Shown piece by piece: positions 30,081 to 40,034 of a stretch of DNA of 64,000 nt. The translations under genes were made by a program, and so were the position numbers. The stretch is taken from assembly GCF_000500935.1 (NCBI RefSeq), contig NC_022998.1, positions 310,001-374,000 on the forward strand, given 5' to 3'. The first letter of the stretch is position 1, and the number at the start of each line of letters is the position of its first letter. Source of the DNA: Spiroplasma apis B31 (lineage in GTDB: Bacteria; Bacillota_I; Bacilli_A; Mycoplasmatales; Mycoplasmataceae). Below the pieces are notes generated by a model, which was not told where the DNA came from, ran no database searches, and worked only from the letters and a program-made list of their open reading frames with translations.

Positions 30081-30406
30081 ATCCTCTATTAATAAGTGTT
30101 TGTTCTTAATGTAATAAATATCTTTCAAATATTTAAACATTTAATTAAGCAAATTTATTTAAATAATATTAAAAATGAGTATGGTTCTCATTTTTTTTGT
30201 GAAAAATCAATAATTATTTTTAAATTATTTAATATTTTGTGAATTTCTAATTTTTGAAAGTATAATTAGGTCGTAAGTTAAATGAAGTCTCTTTACATTT
30301 ATCAACATATAATTAGATTGGAAAGGAACCTTAAATTAGTAAAATAATTTAAGGTTTTTTGTGAAGTAAACAGATTTTGTTTCTATACGAAAAGGGGGAT
30401 TGAAAT
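30081..30406 (+). promoter_or_regulatory. Promoter and attenuator-like leader of the BMP lipoprotein gene
   Basis: 326 bases without a gene. First a terminator for copy 2: AAAAATGAG/CTCATTTTT at 30171-30195 with T-run. Then a good promoter: TTGTGA (30237-30242), 18-base spacer, TATAAT (30261-30266). The transcript would begin near 30273. About 60 bases of unassigned leader follow, then a second terminator hairpin AACCTTAAATTA/TAATTTAAGGTT with TTTTTTG at about 30327-30362, still upstream of the gene. Promoter, leader, terminator, gene is the layout of transcriptional attenuation. I could not fit the leader to the purine aptamer. Confidence 0.5.
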
Positions 30407-31783
30407 ATGAAAAAACTATTAACAAGTCTTATGGCAACTACAGTATTGGTATCAAGTGCGTCTTCAGCCATCTCTTGTGGAAAAAAATATAAGGGTTGAA
30501 TGGATGTTTACTTGGTAACCGATGCAGGTAAAATCAATGATAAATCTTTTAATGAGAGTGGTTATAATGCAGGTAATGAAATAATGAACTTACTTGGTAT
30601 TAATGATAATTTAGATAAAAAATATGATGGTATAGGATATAGTGAACCAAAAGATGAACAAGAATTTGATAATCGTTATAAAATAGCAAAATCAGCTGGA
30701 GCGAAAACCTTGATATTGCCGGGTTATAAGCATGGTGGTGAACGCCTTAAAAAAGCTTCTGAATTGATAGATGATGTAGTTATTATAGATAATAGTAATG
30801 AAAACCATAATAATGTAACTGGTTTATTGTTTAGAGCAGATATTTCAGCGTTTTACTCAGGGTTTGCATCAATAATTTACTCATTGGCAACCGAAAATTA
30901 TAATAAAGATGGTAATGGTAAGTTAGTGTTGGCTACATTTGGTGGTAGCCCTAATGGTTTTGCAGTTGATAACTTTATGCATGGTTTCTTGGCTTCAATA
31001 AATTTCTATAATGAATTTAAAAAAGATGAAGAAAATAAAAAATATATAGAAGAAATGATTAAAGCAATAAATCCTAATTTGAAAGACGGAAGTCTTGAAA
31101 AATTATTGAATGTAGAAGTATCGAGAGCAAATTCTCAAAATGAAGGTATTGCAATTGATCAATCTAATTATTTTTCTGGTAGTTTTTTAGCAGGATCTGG
31201 ACAAGGTATATCTGATAAATTGGTAAACACTGATAAGGCAAATGTTGTTTTACCAGTTGCTGGTCCACAAACAGGGGATTTACTAAATGTTATTAAGAAA
31301 CGTAAAGCTAGCACAAAAGTTATAGGTGTAGATACTGATCAAATTAAAGTATACCCACAGTTTAATGATCAGTTCATAACATCAGCTGAAAAAGATATTG
31401 TGTCTTCAACAGTATTAGCAATCTCACACCTAGAAAAATACAATAAAAACGAGAATTTCTTCAACAAGGTTTTAGAAAAGTATAAAGATATTGGAGTGAC
31501 AGAAGAAAAAGACGGAAAATTTGTTGATGTTAATCTAGCTGATAAAAAAACTTGATCTGGAACTACAAAATGACTTGGTGGTAAAATTTCATATGATAAT
31601 GGTAATAAAGTAAATAAAAATTTATATGACCTTATTATGAAATTATTTAAAAATGGAGAAAAAGTAATAGGCTCATCTAAATATTATTTCTCAGAACTTG
31701 CTAACAAAGGTATAGATGTTACTTTAAGCGCTGATAAAATTAAAGGTTATGCAAGTAAAATACTAGAAGAACTTAAAAAATAA
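30407..31783 (+). CDS. BMP/PnrA-family nucleoside-binding lipoprotein
   Basis: AAAAGGGGGA before ATG 30407. The signal peptide ends in AISC with lipid Cys24. The mature protein opens with MDVYLVTDAGKINDKSFNES, the hallmark of the basic membrane protein (BMP/Med/PnrA) family, then GFASIIYSLATE, FGGSPNGFAVDNFMHGF, VVLPVAGPQTGD and VIGVDTDQ. PnrA relatives bind guanosine and other nucleosides for an ABC importer. UGA(Trp) at three sites; stop TAA 31781-31783, 458 residues. No transporter subunits are adjacent, so partners must be elsewhere. Confidence 0.92.
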
Positions 31784-31825
31784 ATATTAAAAACATTAGA
31801 TAATTATTGGTAATAAAAAATAAAC

Positions 31826-31864
31826 ATCAAAAAACTTTGGATTATTTCCAAAGTTTTTTGATTA
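31826..31864. terminator. Bidirectional intrinsic terminator
   Basis: TCAAAAAACTTTGGA/TCCAAAGTTTTTTGA stem of 15 bp (about 31827-31841 with 31847-31861) between the BMP gene and convergent ppa. Confidence 0.92.
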
Positions 31865-31865
31865 T

Positions 31866-32429
31866 TTAAGCTTGACCTAAACCTTTAGATTTCCACTCTG
31901 CTAATATTTCCTCTTTTCCTCCATCTTTAAGATATCTGTCTTTATATTCCAAAAATCTTTCTTTACATTCTTTGATTTCATTAATTGCGTGATCAAGGTC
32001 TCCTCATCCTTCAATTCGCACTTCTTTTTTTTGTAAAGCTTTATATTGTAAGAAAAAGTTTTCAATCTCATTTTTTAAATGTTGTGGAACGTCTTCTAAT
32101 TTTTGGTAACTTTCAAATCTTGGGTCATCATTAAAAACACCGAAAAGTTTAGTGTCAATTTCACCAGCATCTATCATTTTTATTGTACCTAAGATTCTTA
32201 CTTTCACCTTCACACCAGGCATTGTTGGGTAAGTTACCAAACTTATAACATCTAAAGGATCTCCATCTCAATCTAGAGTGTCATCTATAAAACCATATTC
32301 ACCTGGGTAAAAATTAGCCCCATATAAAACTCTATCAAGACTTATGCTTTTTGTTTTCAAATCATATTCATATTTATTAGAACTTCCTTTTGGAATTTCT
32401 ACTATCATTTCAATAACATTATTTTTCAT
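31866..32429 (-). CDS. ppa: Inorganic pyrophosphatase
   Basis: Hydrolyses pyrophosphate from biosynthetic reactions in the cytosol. AAGGAGAAAT precedes ATG at 32429 (minus strand). Family I motifs: EIPKGSSNKYEYD, YGFIDDTLDWDGDPLDV with the metal-binding Asp residues (Trp by UGA) and DPRFESYQKLEDVP. The stop is TAA at 31868-31866, past UGA codons at 32004 and elsewhere, giving 187 residues. Its end abuts the shared terminator. Confidence 0.96.
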
Positions 32430-32507
32430 AATTTATTTCTCCTTATACAAATAAATTTTATAGTAAAATTACTATGTTAATTGCGAAATTATTGAAAAAG
32501 GGGAATT

Positions 32508-33170
32508 ATGAAAAACTTTAAAAGTTTACCAACAGACAAGGAAAATATAATTTTAAAAGATAAGAATTTAAAAAAAGATAGGTGGAAAAGTTATTTTCGA
32601 CTTAATACTCAAAGAATAACAATTATGGCAATGTTACTGGCTTTTAATCTATTTTTGTCATGGCTTAGTGTTATTTTGTTTAGTTTGATACCGATTTATA
32701 ATTTTTTAAGAATTGAAATAAGTTTTTTCTCATTCCTTATCTGTTGAAAACTTATAAATGGTTTTTATGCGATGTTACTTGTGTTTCCTGCCACTTGAAT
32801 GAGATTTATCGGTATTGACCCATTAGCTGAGCCAATAGGAGTATTGGCTATGAATTTAAGCGATAGTTTCTCTTTGGGGATGTTTATTCTCTTTGCATGA
32901 ATTTTCAGAACTAAAGTTGTACTAAAAGTTAAGTATGGAGTTTATATAAAACTATTGATTGTATCTTTAATTGTAATTAGTCTAACTAGTTTATGAAATA
33001 CTTTTTTAAATTTCTCTTTTTTACTTAAATTATATGGAGCTGAGGGTTTGAAAACTTTACCTTTTGCATTAATTTTGATTGGTTTTAATTATTTAAAATT
33101 TACTTTAAACTATGGAATATTTATATCAATTTATAAAACAATTGATAAAATTGCACCACGAGATTTTTAA
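32508..33170 (+). CDS. ECF transporter S-component, substrate unassigned
   Basis: AAAAAGGGGA before ATG 32508. After a 35-residue polar N-terminus, RITIMAMLLAFNLFLSWLSV is typical of helix 1 in RibU/FolT-like S-components, which uses the AxxxA type contact with EcfT. About six hydrophobic segments in 220 residues. Five UGA(Trp). There is no FMN or folate riboswitch signature upstream, so the vitamin cannot be named. EcfA/A'/T genes are not in the window. Confidence 0.7.
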
Positions 33171-33195
33171 TTAAAACTCATTAATTAAGGGTTTT
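33171..33195 (+). terminator. Weak intrinsic terminator
   Basis: AAAACTC/GGGTTTT with an AT-rich loop and T-run, immediately after the S-component stop; one G-T pair. Confidence 0.5.
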
Positions 33196-33253
33196 TTGGT
33201 ACAATCTATTGGTAGTTAAAAATTATTTAATTATATTGAAAAGAGGAAGAAAT

Positions 33254-34279
33254 ATGGCAGGAAAAAAACCGATTTTTGTATCAATGGACTTAGGTACAGC
33301 GTCAACATTGGTATATATAAGTGGGCAAGGTATTGTGTATAATGAACCATCAATAGTTGCTTACAAAATTAAAGAAAATAAAATTGTGGCTGTTGGAGAC
33401 GAAGCTTATAAACTAATTGGTAAAGGTAACAAAAATTTAAGAATTGTTAGACCAATGGTTGATGGTGTTATCACCGATATAAGAGCAACGCAAGCACAAT
33501 TAAAATACATCTTCTCAAGATTGAGATTGGATAAGATTTTAAAAGGTTCTGTTATGTTGCTAGCATGTCCATCAGTTATTACTGATTTGGAAAAAAGTGC
33601 TCTAATAAAAATAGCAACTTCTTTCGGAGCTCAAACAGTATTTGTAGAAGAAGAAGTTAAAATGGCAGCTCTTGGTGGTGGTATTAATATTGAAGCACCA
33701 ATGGGTCAATTAGTAGTAGATATGGGTGGAGGAACAACTGACGTAGCTGTAATCGCTTCTGGAGATATAGTTATCTCTAAATCTATCAAGGTTGCTGGAA
33801 ACGTTTTAAACGAAGAAATCTTGAAGTTCATAAGATCACAATATGGTATGGAAGTTGGAATAAAATCAGCAGAAACTGTGAAAATTAAAATGGGTTCTTT
33901 GGCAAAGTATCCAGATGAAAAAACTATGAAAGTTTATGGTCGTGATATAGTTTCTGGTTTACCTAGAGAAATCGAAATCAAACCCGAAGAAATTAGAGAA
34001 GTTTTAAAAATACCTTTATCAAAAGTTATCGACTTGATTGTTAGAGTTCTTGAAGAAACACCTGCAGAACTAGCTGGTGACATATTCAGAAATGGTATGA
34101 CACTTTGTGGAGGAACTGCATTGATTAAAGGGATAGATAAATACTTTGGTGACACTTTACAATTGCCTGCAAAAATAGGACAATCTCCTTTATTGGCAGT
34201 TATCAACGGAACCAAAAGACATGAAAGTTACATCTATGAACAATTAAAAAAGCATAATCAAAACTCTAATTTAAAATAA
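33254..34279 (+). CDS. mreB: Cell shape-determining protein MreB, paralogue A
   Basis: Bacterial actin forming ATP-dependent filaments under the membrane; in Spiroplasma several MreBs with fibril make the internal ribbon that drives helicity and swimming. AAGAGGAAG before ATG 33254. Actin-fold motifs: FVSMDLGTASTLVYI (phosphate 1), VDMGGGTTDVAVI (phosphate 2) and TLCGGTALIKGI (adenosine). 341 residues. About 80 percent identical by eye to the next gene. Spiroplasma encode five MreBs; I cannot say which numbers these are. Confidence 0.95.
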   Translation: MAGKKPIFVSMDLGTASTLVYISGQGIVYNEPSIVAYKIKENKIVAVGDEAYKLIGKGNKNLRIVRPMVDGVITDIRATQAQLKYIFSRLRLDKILKGSVMLLACPSVITDLEKSALIKIATSFGAQTVFVEEEVKMAALGGGINIEAPMGQLVVDMGGGTTDVAVIASGDIVISKSIKVAGNVLNEEILKFIRSQYGMEVGIKSAETVKIKMGSLAKYPDEKTMKVYGRDIVSGLPREIEIKPEEIREVLKIPLSKVIDLIVRVLEETPAELAGDIFRNGMTLCGGTALIKGIDKYFGDTLQLPAKIGQSPLLAVINGTKRHESYIYEQLKKHNQNSNLK

Positions 34280-34300
34280 ATAACGATACAACTAATATAA

Positions 34301-34331
34301 TAACTTGATGTCTTACATCAAGTTTTTTTTA
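34301..34331 (+). terminator. Intrinsic terminator after mreB paralogue A
   Basis: AACTTGATGT/ACATCAAGTT stem (34301-34310 with 34314-34323), loop CTT, T-run. Confidence 0.93.
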
Positions 34332-34651
34332 TATTATTTTTAGCTTTTTATATACGACTATATAAACAATTTTATGCGAAATTTAGATTTTTTGTTTTTT
34401 AAGTTTGCAATTTTCAAATGATAGTTTGAATAATAAAGCCTATAGAAAAAAGTTAAAGAATGAAAAACATGAGCGTATTGAAATTCATACAATAAATTAA
34501 CTATAAAACAATAACCAACTGAAGGCTGAACTTTATGTATTTATGATTGAAATTATTTCCATACATAGCCTATTTAACGGAATTATTTTTTATTAATGTT
34601 ATAATCTACTTGGAAGTTATTGATTTATTCATTTCTTCGCTGGAGGTAAAT
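34332..34651 (+). promoter_or_regulatory. Intergenic region with promoter of mreB paralogue B
   Basis: About 320 bases. TATAAT at 34600-34605 and a GGAGGT ribosome site at 34642-34647 serve the downstream mreB. The rest is AT-rich without hairpins or repeats I can support. The mreB frame is open upstream to ATG 34535 when UGA is read as Trp, but no good ribosome site is found there. Confidence 0.5.
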
Positions 34652-35677
34652 ATGATAAATAGTAAAAAACACATTTTTGTGGGAATGGATTTAGGAACAA
34701 CTTTTACACTGGTTTATATTAGTAACCAAGGTATTGTTTATAATGAACCTTCTATCGTTGCCTATAAAATTAAAGAGAACAAAATTGTAGCAGTTGGTGA
34801 AGAAGCTTATAAGATGATTGGAAAGGGTAATAAAAATTTAAGAATAGTAAGACCTATGGTCGACGGAGTAATTACAGATATAAAAGCTACACAAGCACAA
34901 TTAAAATTTATATTTTCAAGATTAAGATTAGAAAAAATCTTAAAAGAATGCGTTATGCTTTTAGCTTGTCCATCAATAGTAACTACTTTAGAAAGAGACG
35001 CACTTAAAAAAATAGGTCAAAGTTTTGGTGCGAAGTATGTATTTATCGAAGAAGAAGTCAAAATGGCAGCTCTTGGTGGTGGTGTAAATATTTATGCTCC
35101 AACTGGCAGATTAATAGTCGATAGTGGTGGGGGTACAACAGATATTGCAGTAATGTGTTCTGGTGATATTGTATTATCAAAATCTATCAAAGTTGCTGGT
35201 AACTACCTAAATGACGAAGTTTGTAAGTTTGTGCGTTCACAATATGGTTTGGATATTGGAGCTAAAACATCAGAAAGTATTAAAATTAACATTGGTTCAT
35301 TAGCTAAATATCCTGATGAAAGAAGAATGAATGTTTATGGAAGAGATGTTGTCTCTGGACTTCCAAGAACAGTAGAACTCAACCCAGAAGAAATTAGAGA
35401 AGTATTAAAAGTAAGTGTGGCTAAAATCTTGGATTTAATCGTACAAGTTCTTGAAGAAACTCCACCTGAATTGGCTGGTGATATATTTAAAAATGGTATA
35501 ACCTTATGTGGCGGTACTTCTTTAATTAAGGGTATTGACAAGTATTTTGCAGACACTCTTCAACTTCCTACTAAAATATGTGAAGCACCTTTATTAGCTG
35601 TAATAAATGGTACTAAAAAGTTTGAATCTGAAATATGAGAGATGTTAAAAAAACATAAAAAAGAGTTATATTATTAA
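34652..35677 (+). CDS. mreB: Cell shape-determining protein MreB, paralogue B
   Basis: CTGGAGGTAAAT places the start at ATG 34652, giving 341 residues, the same as paralogue A. Motifs: FVGMDLGTTFTLVYI, VDSGGGTTDIAVM (Ser in place of the usual Met/Ile after Asp) and TLCGGTSLIKGI. UGA(Trp) at 35636. The pair arose by duplication but each copy has its own promoter and terminator, so dosage can be set separately. Substitutions cluster in the second half and at both ends. Confidence 0.95.
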
Positions 35678-35707
35678 AAAAATCTAGACATTGTCTAGAT
35701 TTTTTTT
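35676..35707. terminator. Bidirectional intrinsic terminator
   Basis: AAAAAAATCTAGAC/GTCTAGATTTTTTT stem (35676-35689 with 35693-35706), loop ATT. It contains the mreB stop on one side and the ferredoxin stop on the other. Confidence 0.93.
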
Positions 35708-35882
35708 ATCCTATTTTTACAGCACCAGTAGGACACACCATTTGGGCCTCTACCAGTTCAAGATCATTATCTTTTGCTTCGGCTAAACCATCTTCATCCA
35801 TAAAGAGAGTTTCTGTTTCATCAATTTCAACACAAGCCATACAACCAATACATAAAGGTTTGTCAATTCAAGTTTTTTTCAT
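35706..35882 (-). CDS. Single-cluster [4Fe-4S] ferredoxin, 58 aa
   Basis: Minus strand, AAGGAGAAAT before ATG at 35882. CIGCMAC at residues 11-17 (Cys11, Cys14, Cys17) and a distal CP at residues 50-51 supply the four ligands of one [4Fe-4S] cluster, with an acidic body (about 15 Asp/Glu) as expected for an electron carrier. Trp5 is UGA. Length 58 is right for the Bacillus/Thermotoga type. It may donate electrons to IspG, encoded in the same window; inferred. Confidence 0.92.
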
Positions 35883-35973
35883 AAAAATTTCTCCTTAACC
35901 TAACATTATCATAACAAAATTTTAAAAAGTGGCATAATTAATTTATAATATATAAGTTGATTAGAGGTGAAGT

Positions 35974-36654
35974 ATGGATATGATTTCAAGAATGGAAAGA
36001 AATAAACAAATTCATGACCAAGTTAATAAAGAAATAGCATATAACATACAAATTCATAATGAAAAATCAATAATAAGTGCAACTTTTGAAAAGTTAAAAC
36101 AAATAGATGTAAATTATTTTAAAGAAAAATTGGATATATTTGATAAAAAACATCAAATCGAAAAACCGTATTTAGATAAAGATAGGTCCACTAGTTTAAT
36201 ATCTGAGGACTTAAAATACGAAATTAGAAAAGATATGCACGACCTTAAACAAATAAAATCTAAAGAAACACCCGCTAATAATATGCCAAATAGTGATATA
36301 GAGGAACAAATTGAACTTAGAAATGAGAAGTTTATTCGTTATTTCAACAGTTTGAAAAAAAATGAAGAAATTTTTACTATAAATATTGATAAGTTGAAAC
36401 AAAAGCAACAATTAAATAAAAGGGTGGAACAAGAGATATCTATGGCTACTGTGCAAAAAGTTAGAAGTCAAGACACAAGAAGTACTATGCAAATGTTATC
36501 AGAAGTGAGTGATAAAACAGAAAAAGCTCAAGCACTACTAATGAAAGATTGAAAAATGTATGAGAAAAAATATAGATTTAAAGGTGTTTTGATATTCATA
36601 ATAATGGCAATAATAATAATGATAGTTTCTATTATCACACCATATTTTTTATAA
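35974..36654 (+). CDS. Hypothetical coiled-coil protein with C-terminal membrane anchor, 226 aa
   Basis: GAGGTGAAGT before ATG 35974. Residues 1-195 are highly charged and helix-prone with Lys, Glu, Gln and Asp in heptad-like spacing, without Gly/Pro in long stretches. A single hydrophobic segment at residues about 203-225 ends the protein, a tail-anchored layout. UGA(Trp) at 36550. The cmk start lies 12 bases later, so it leads the cmk-der-gpsA operon. Family not recognised. Confidence 0.75.
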
Positions 36655-36666
36655 GGAGTTCTTATT

Positions 36667-37344
36667 ATGCAAACTAATTTTAATATAGCAGTTGATGGAA
36701 CTGCTGGTAGTGGTAAAAGTTCAGTTATGTCATTAGTGGCTGAAAAAATAGGATTTAAATTTATAGATACTGGTCTAATGTACCGTGCATTTACAAAATG
36801 ATGTTTACAAAACAATGTTAATTTTTCTAAAAAAGATCAAATTATTGAATTATTGAAAAAACTTAATTCAGTAGATATAGATGGTTCATCTATAAAAATT
36901 AATGAAAATGATTATTCGCAATATATAAACGATTATGATGTTGTTGAAAATATCAAATATATCGCAACTATAAGTGAAGTTCGTGAGAAAATGGTGTTTT
37001 TACAAAAACAAATGGTAGAAAATGGAAGGAATATAATGGTTGGACGTGATATCACGACTGTAGTTCTACCAAAGGCTGACTTAAAGATTTACTTTGATTG
37101 CTCGCCTGAGGCTCGTGCCCAAAGAAGAATGGAACAAAATAAAAAAAATAATTTATCAGGTGTGGATTACAATATACTCCTTAACCAAATTAAAGCAAGA
37201 GATGAATCTGATATGAATAGAGAAGTTGGAGCGCTAAAAATTGCAAAGGATGCATGAGTAATTGATACTAGTGATTTAGCCTTTAATGAAGTTGTCGATA
37301 AAGTCTTAAAACACATTCATTCGATAAAACAAGAAAGAGGTTAA
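36667..37344 (+). CDS. cmk: Cytidylate kinase
   Basis: Phosphorylates CMP and dCMP. TAAGGAG before ATG 36667. P-loop [10 protein letters not shown] at residues 10-19, the substrate motif [31 protein letters not shown] (the usual GRDIGTVVxPxAxLKxFLxAS) and [11 protein letters not shown](Trp) at 36799 and 37255. 225 residues. der begins 2 bases after the stop. Confidence 0.96.
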
Positions 37345-37346
37345 GC

Positions 37347-38660
37347 ATGTCAAGAAAAGGTGTTGTAGCAATTGTTGGTAGACCAAATGTAGGTAAATCT
37401 ACATTATTTAATCGTATTATCAAAGAAAAAAAAGCCATAGTAGAAGATAAACCAGGTGTTACAAGGGATAGAATGTATGGAAATGCAGAGTGATTGACCT
37501 TGCCTTTTATAATTGTTGATACTGGTGGTATCACCCTTCAAGATACAGCATTCGCAAAAGAAATCAAAATGCAAGCTGAAATCGCCATCAAGGAAGCGGA
37601 TGTAATAGTTTTTGTAATTAATTTTAGAGAAGGTATAACACTAGAAGATGAAGTGGTTGCAAAAATATTATATAAAACTAAAAAACCAGTAATTTTAGCA
37701 GTTAATAAGTACGATAAAAAACAAACATATGATGAGTCATATTCTTTTATGACTCTTGGCTTTGGAGAACCTTGTCTAATATCTTCAACACATGGTATTG
37801 GGGTTGGTGATTTATTAGAGTCAATAACAGCAAAAATGCCGAAGTTTGCTATGAATGAGAACTCAGATGATATAAAAATCTCTATCGTTGGTAAACCAAA
37901 TGTGGGTAAATCAAGCCTAGTAAACTCTATTGTTGGTGAGGAAAGAATGATTGTATCTGAAGTTGCTGGAACCACTATTGATAGTGTTGACACCAAAATA
38001 AAAGTAGAAGGTAAAAACTATACTATTATTGACACAGCAGGAATGAGAAAAAAAGGGAAAATATACGAAAATTTAGAAAAATATAGTTATTTAAGGTCCT
38101 TAACAAGCATCAATAAAGCAGACGTTGTTATATTAATGTTGGATGCGAGTCAACCTGTAACAGATCACGATACAAATATTGGTGGTTTTGCTTACGAAGA
38201 AAATAAGCCAATAATCATTATCGGAAACAAATGAGATTTAGTTAAGAATAAGGAATCTAATACGATGAAAAAGAAAGAAGAGGAGATTAAAGCCTACTTC
38301 AAGTATTTGAATTATGCTAAAGTCATTTTTATATCAGCCAAAGAAAATAAAAGAGTTCATAAAATATTTGAAATAGTTGAATTAGTGAGAGATAATATCA
38401 AGAAGAGAATTAGAACAAGTTTATTAAACGAAATTTTCAACAAAGCTCAACTAATAAATCCAGCACCAAATCATAATGGTGGTCGTTTGAAAATTTATTA
38501 TGCTTCACAAGTGGAGGCCTATTTACCAACATTTGTGTTGTTCGTCAATAATCCTTCTTTTGTTCATTTTTCTTATAAACGTTTTCTAGAAAATCAAATA
38601 AGATCACAGTTTGATTTTTCAGGAGTACCAATCAACATAATTTTTAGGGAGAGAAAATAA
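37347..38660 (+). CDS. der: GTPase Der (EngA)
   Basis: Double-domain GTPase needed for 50S maturation. First G domain: GRPNVGKST near residues 11-19, the DTGG switch and NKYDKK. Second G domain: GKPNVGKSS near residues 180-188, [10 protein letters not shown] and GNKWDL. A C-terminal KH-like domain (FVLFVNNP and [15 protein letters not shown]) completes the family order. UGA(Trp) at 37491 and 38232; 437 residues, normal. AAAGAGG before ATG 37347. Confidence 0.97.
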
Positions 38661-38662
38661 GA

Positions 38663-39667
38663 ATGAAAAATATGAAAATAGCAATAGTTGGCACTGGTGC
38701 TTATGGAACTGTCCTTGCTAATGTTTTATCGGATAATGGACACTCAGTTATTATGTTTGGAATTGATAATACCGAAATTAACGATATCAATGAAAAACAC
38801 TTGAACTCAAAATTCTTTGGAGACCTTATAATTAATGATAATATTATCGCTACCAACGATTTTGCACAAGCTATGGAAAAGGCTGAAATAGTAATATTAT
38901 CAACACCAACATTTGCTTTAGATAATGCCTTAGATAATGTTCTTAAGTATGGAAAAAGAGAAATGCACATTATAAATGTATCAAAAGGGTTAGACAGTGA
39001 AAACTTAGATGTACTTAGTAAAAAAATAAAAACCAAGTTATCAAACAAAGGTGTAATGAAGTCTTATGGTGCAATTTATGGCCCATCAGTTGCAATTGAA
39101 GTGATAATGCGAAAACCTACTTGCGTTATGAGTTGTAATGAAGATAAAGAAGTTGCGCAATTAATGGCTGATATTTTCTCAAATGAATACTTTTTTGTTA
39201 AAACTTCAACAGATATTATAGGTTGTGAAATAGCAGCCGCCTTGAAAAATACTGTAGCCATCGCAAATGGAATTTTAACTGGTTTTGCCGGATCTGATAA
39301 CTCAAAAGCATCACTTATTACAATAGGTAATGCCGAAATATACAATATTGCTAAACATTTTGGGGCTAAAATAGAAACTTTTATGAATTTTGCCACATTA
39401 GGAGATTTAATATTAACCGCAACTTCTCCTAAATCAAGAAACTTTTCATTAGGTTTACAAATTGCGGAAAAAGACAATGCTAAAAATGTATTAAAAACTC
39501 ACAAAAATACAGTGGAGGGTGTTGCTGCTTGTGAATTAGCTTATAAAATCATCAAAAAGCACAAAATTTCCTCACCTTTTTTTGAAATAATGTATAAAAT
39601 ACTATATAATAATGGCAAGCCTAGTGTATTAATACACGATTTTTTCAAATACGCTAAGGTAGTATAG
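38663..39667 (+). CDS. gpsA: Glycerol-3-phosphate dehydrogenase [NAD(P)+]
   Basis: Reduces dihydroxyacetone phosphate to sn-glycerol-3-phosphate for phospholipid synthesis. AGGGAGAG at about 38647 favours ATG 38663; ATG 38672 is the alternative. NAD-binding GTGAYG at residues 10-15, then STPTFALD, SKGLD, GPSVAIEV, ALKNTVAIANGI (the catalytic Lys region) and TLGDLILTATSPKSRNFSLG. 334 residues. Directly behind der as in other Mollicutes. Confidence 0.96.
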   Translation: MKNMKIAIVGTGAYGTVLANVLSDNGHSVIMFGIDNTEINDINEKHLNSKFFGDLIINDNIIATNDFAQAMEKAEIVILSTPTFALDNALDNVLKYGKREMHIINVSKGLDSENLDVLSKKIKTKLSNKGVMKSYGAIYGPSVAIEVIMRKPTCVMSCNEDKEVAQLMADIFSNEYFFVKTSTDIIGCEIAAALKNTVAIANGILTGFAGSDNSKASLITIGNAEIYNIAKHFGAKIETFMNFATLGDLILTATSPKSRNFSLGLQIAEKDNAKNVLKTHKNTVEGVAACELAYKIIKKHKISSPFFEIMYKILYNNGKPSVLIHDFFKYAKVV

Positions 39668-39691
39668 GTATAGATAGAAGGGGTAATAACC

Positions 39692-39967
39692 ATGACTAAA
39701 AAAGAATTATCAGAAAAACTATCAGCAAATTTTAACTCAACTAAAGCAGAGGCAGAAAAAATGGTAAGTTTCATTTTTGACGAAATTGTTTCATGTTTAG
39801 TGAAAAAAGAAGAAGTTTCAATTTCTGGATTTGGAAAGTTTGTTACTACTGAAAGAGCTGCACGTGAAGGTGTTAATCCATCAACAGGATCAAAAATCCA
39901 AATTCCTGCAACTACAGTAGCGAAATTTAAAGTTTCAAAACAACTTAAAGAAGCTGTGGCTAAATAA
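39692..39967 (+). CDS. hup: HU-family DNA-binding protein
   Basis: Small basic dimeric protein that bends and compacts DNA. GAAGGGGTAA before ATG 39692. Signature: MTKKELSEKLSANFNSTKAEAE, ISGFGKFVTTERAAREGVNPSTG (the beta arm start) and IPATTVAKFKVSKQLKEAV. 91 residues, normal. Ends 18 bases before a terminator. Confidence 0.97.
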   Translation: MTKKELSEKLSANFNSTKAEAEKMVSFIFDEIVSCLVKKEEVSISGFGKFVTTERAAREGVNPSTGSKIQIPATTVAKFKVSKQLKEAVAK

Positions 39968-39984
39968 TTTATTTAATCACTAAT

Positions 39985-40018
39985 AAAAAAAGTTGCTTAT
40001 GCAACTTTTATTTTTTTT
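39985..40018 (+). terminator. Intrinsic terminator after hup
   Basis: AAAAGTTGC/GCAACTTTT stem (39988-39996 with 40001-40009), loop TTAT, T-run to 40018. The ribosome site of the next gene begins at the end of the T-run. Confidence 0.9.
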
Positions 40019-40034
40019 GAAAGGTGGAATCCCT

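Noticed and set aside
30237-30362. Purine (guanine/2'-deoxyguanosine) riboswitch before the nucleoside-binding lipoprotein
   Set aside because: Only a CATATAAT string agrees; the conserved GTTTCTACC-type junction and closing stem are absent. Kept only as an unassigned attenuator-like leader.
34535-34651. 39-residue hydrophobic N-terminal extension of the second MreB when UGA is Trp
   Set aside because: The strong GGAGG site and TATAAT lie inside it, the paralogue starts at the equivalent of 34652, and ATG 34535 has no ribosome site.
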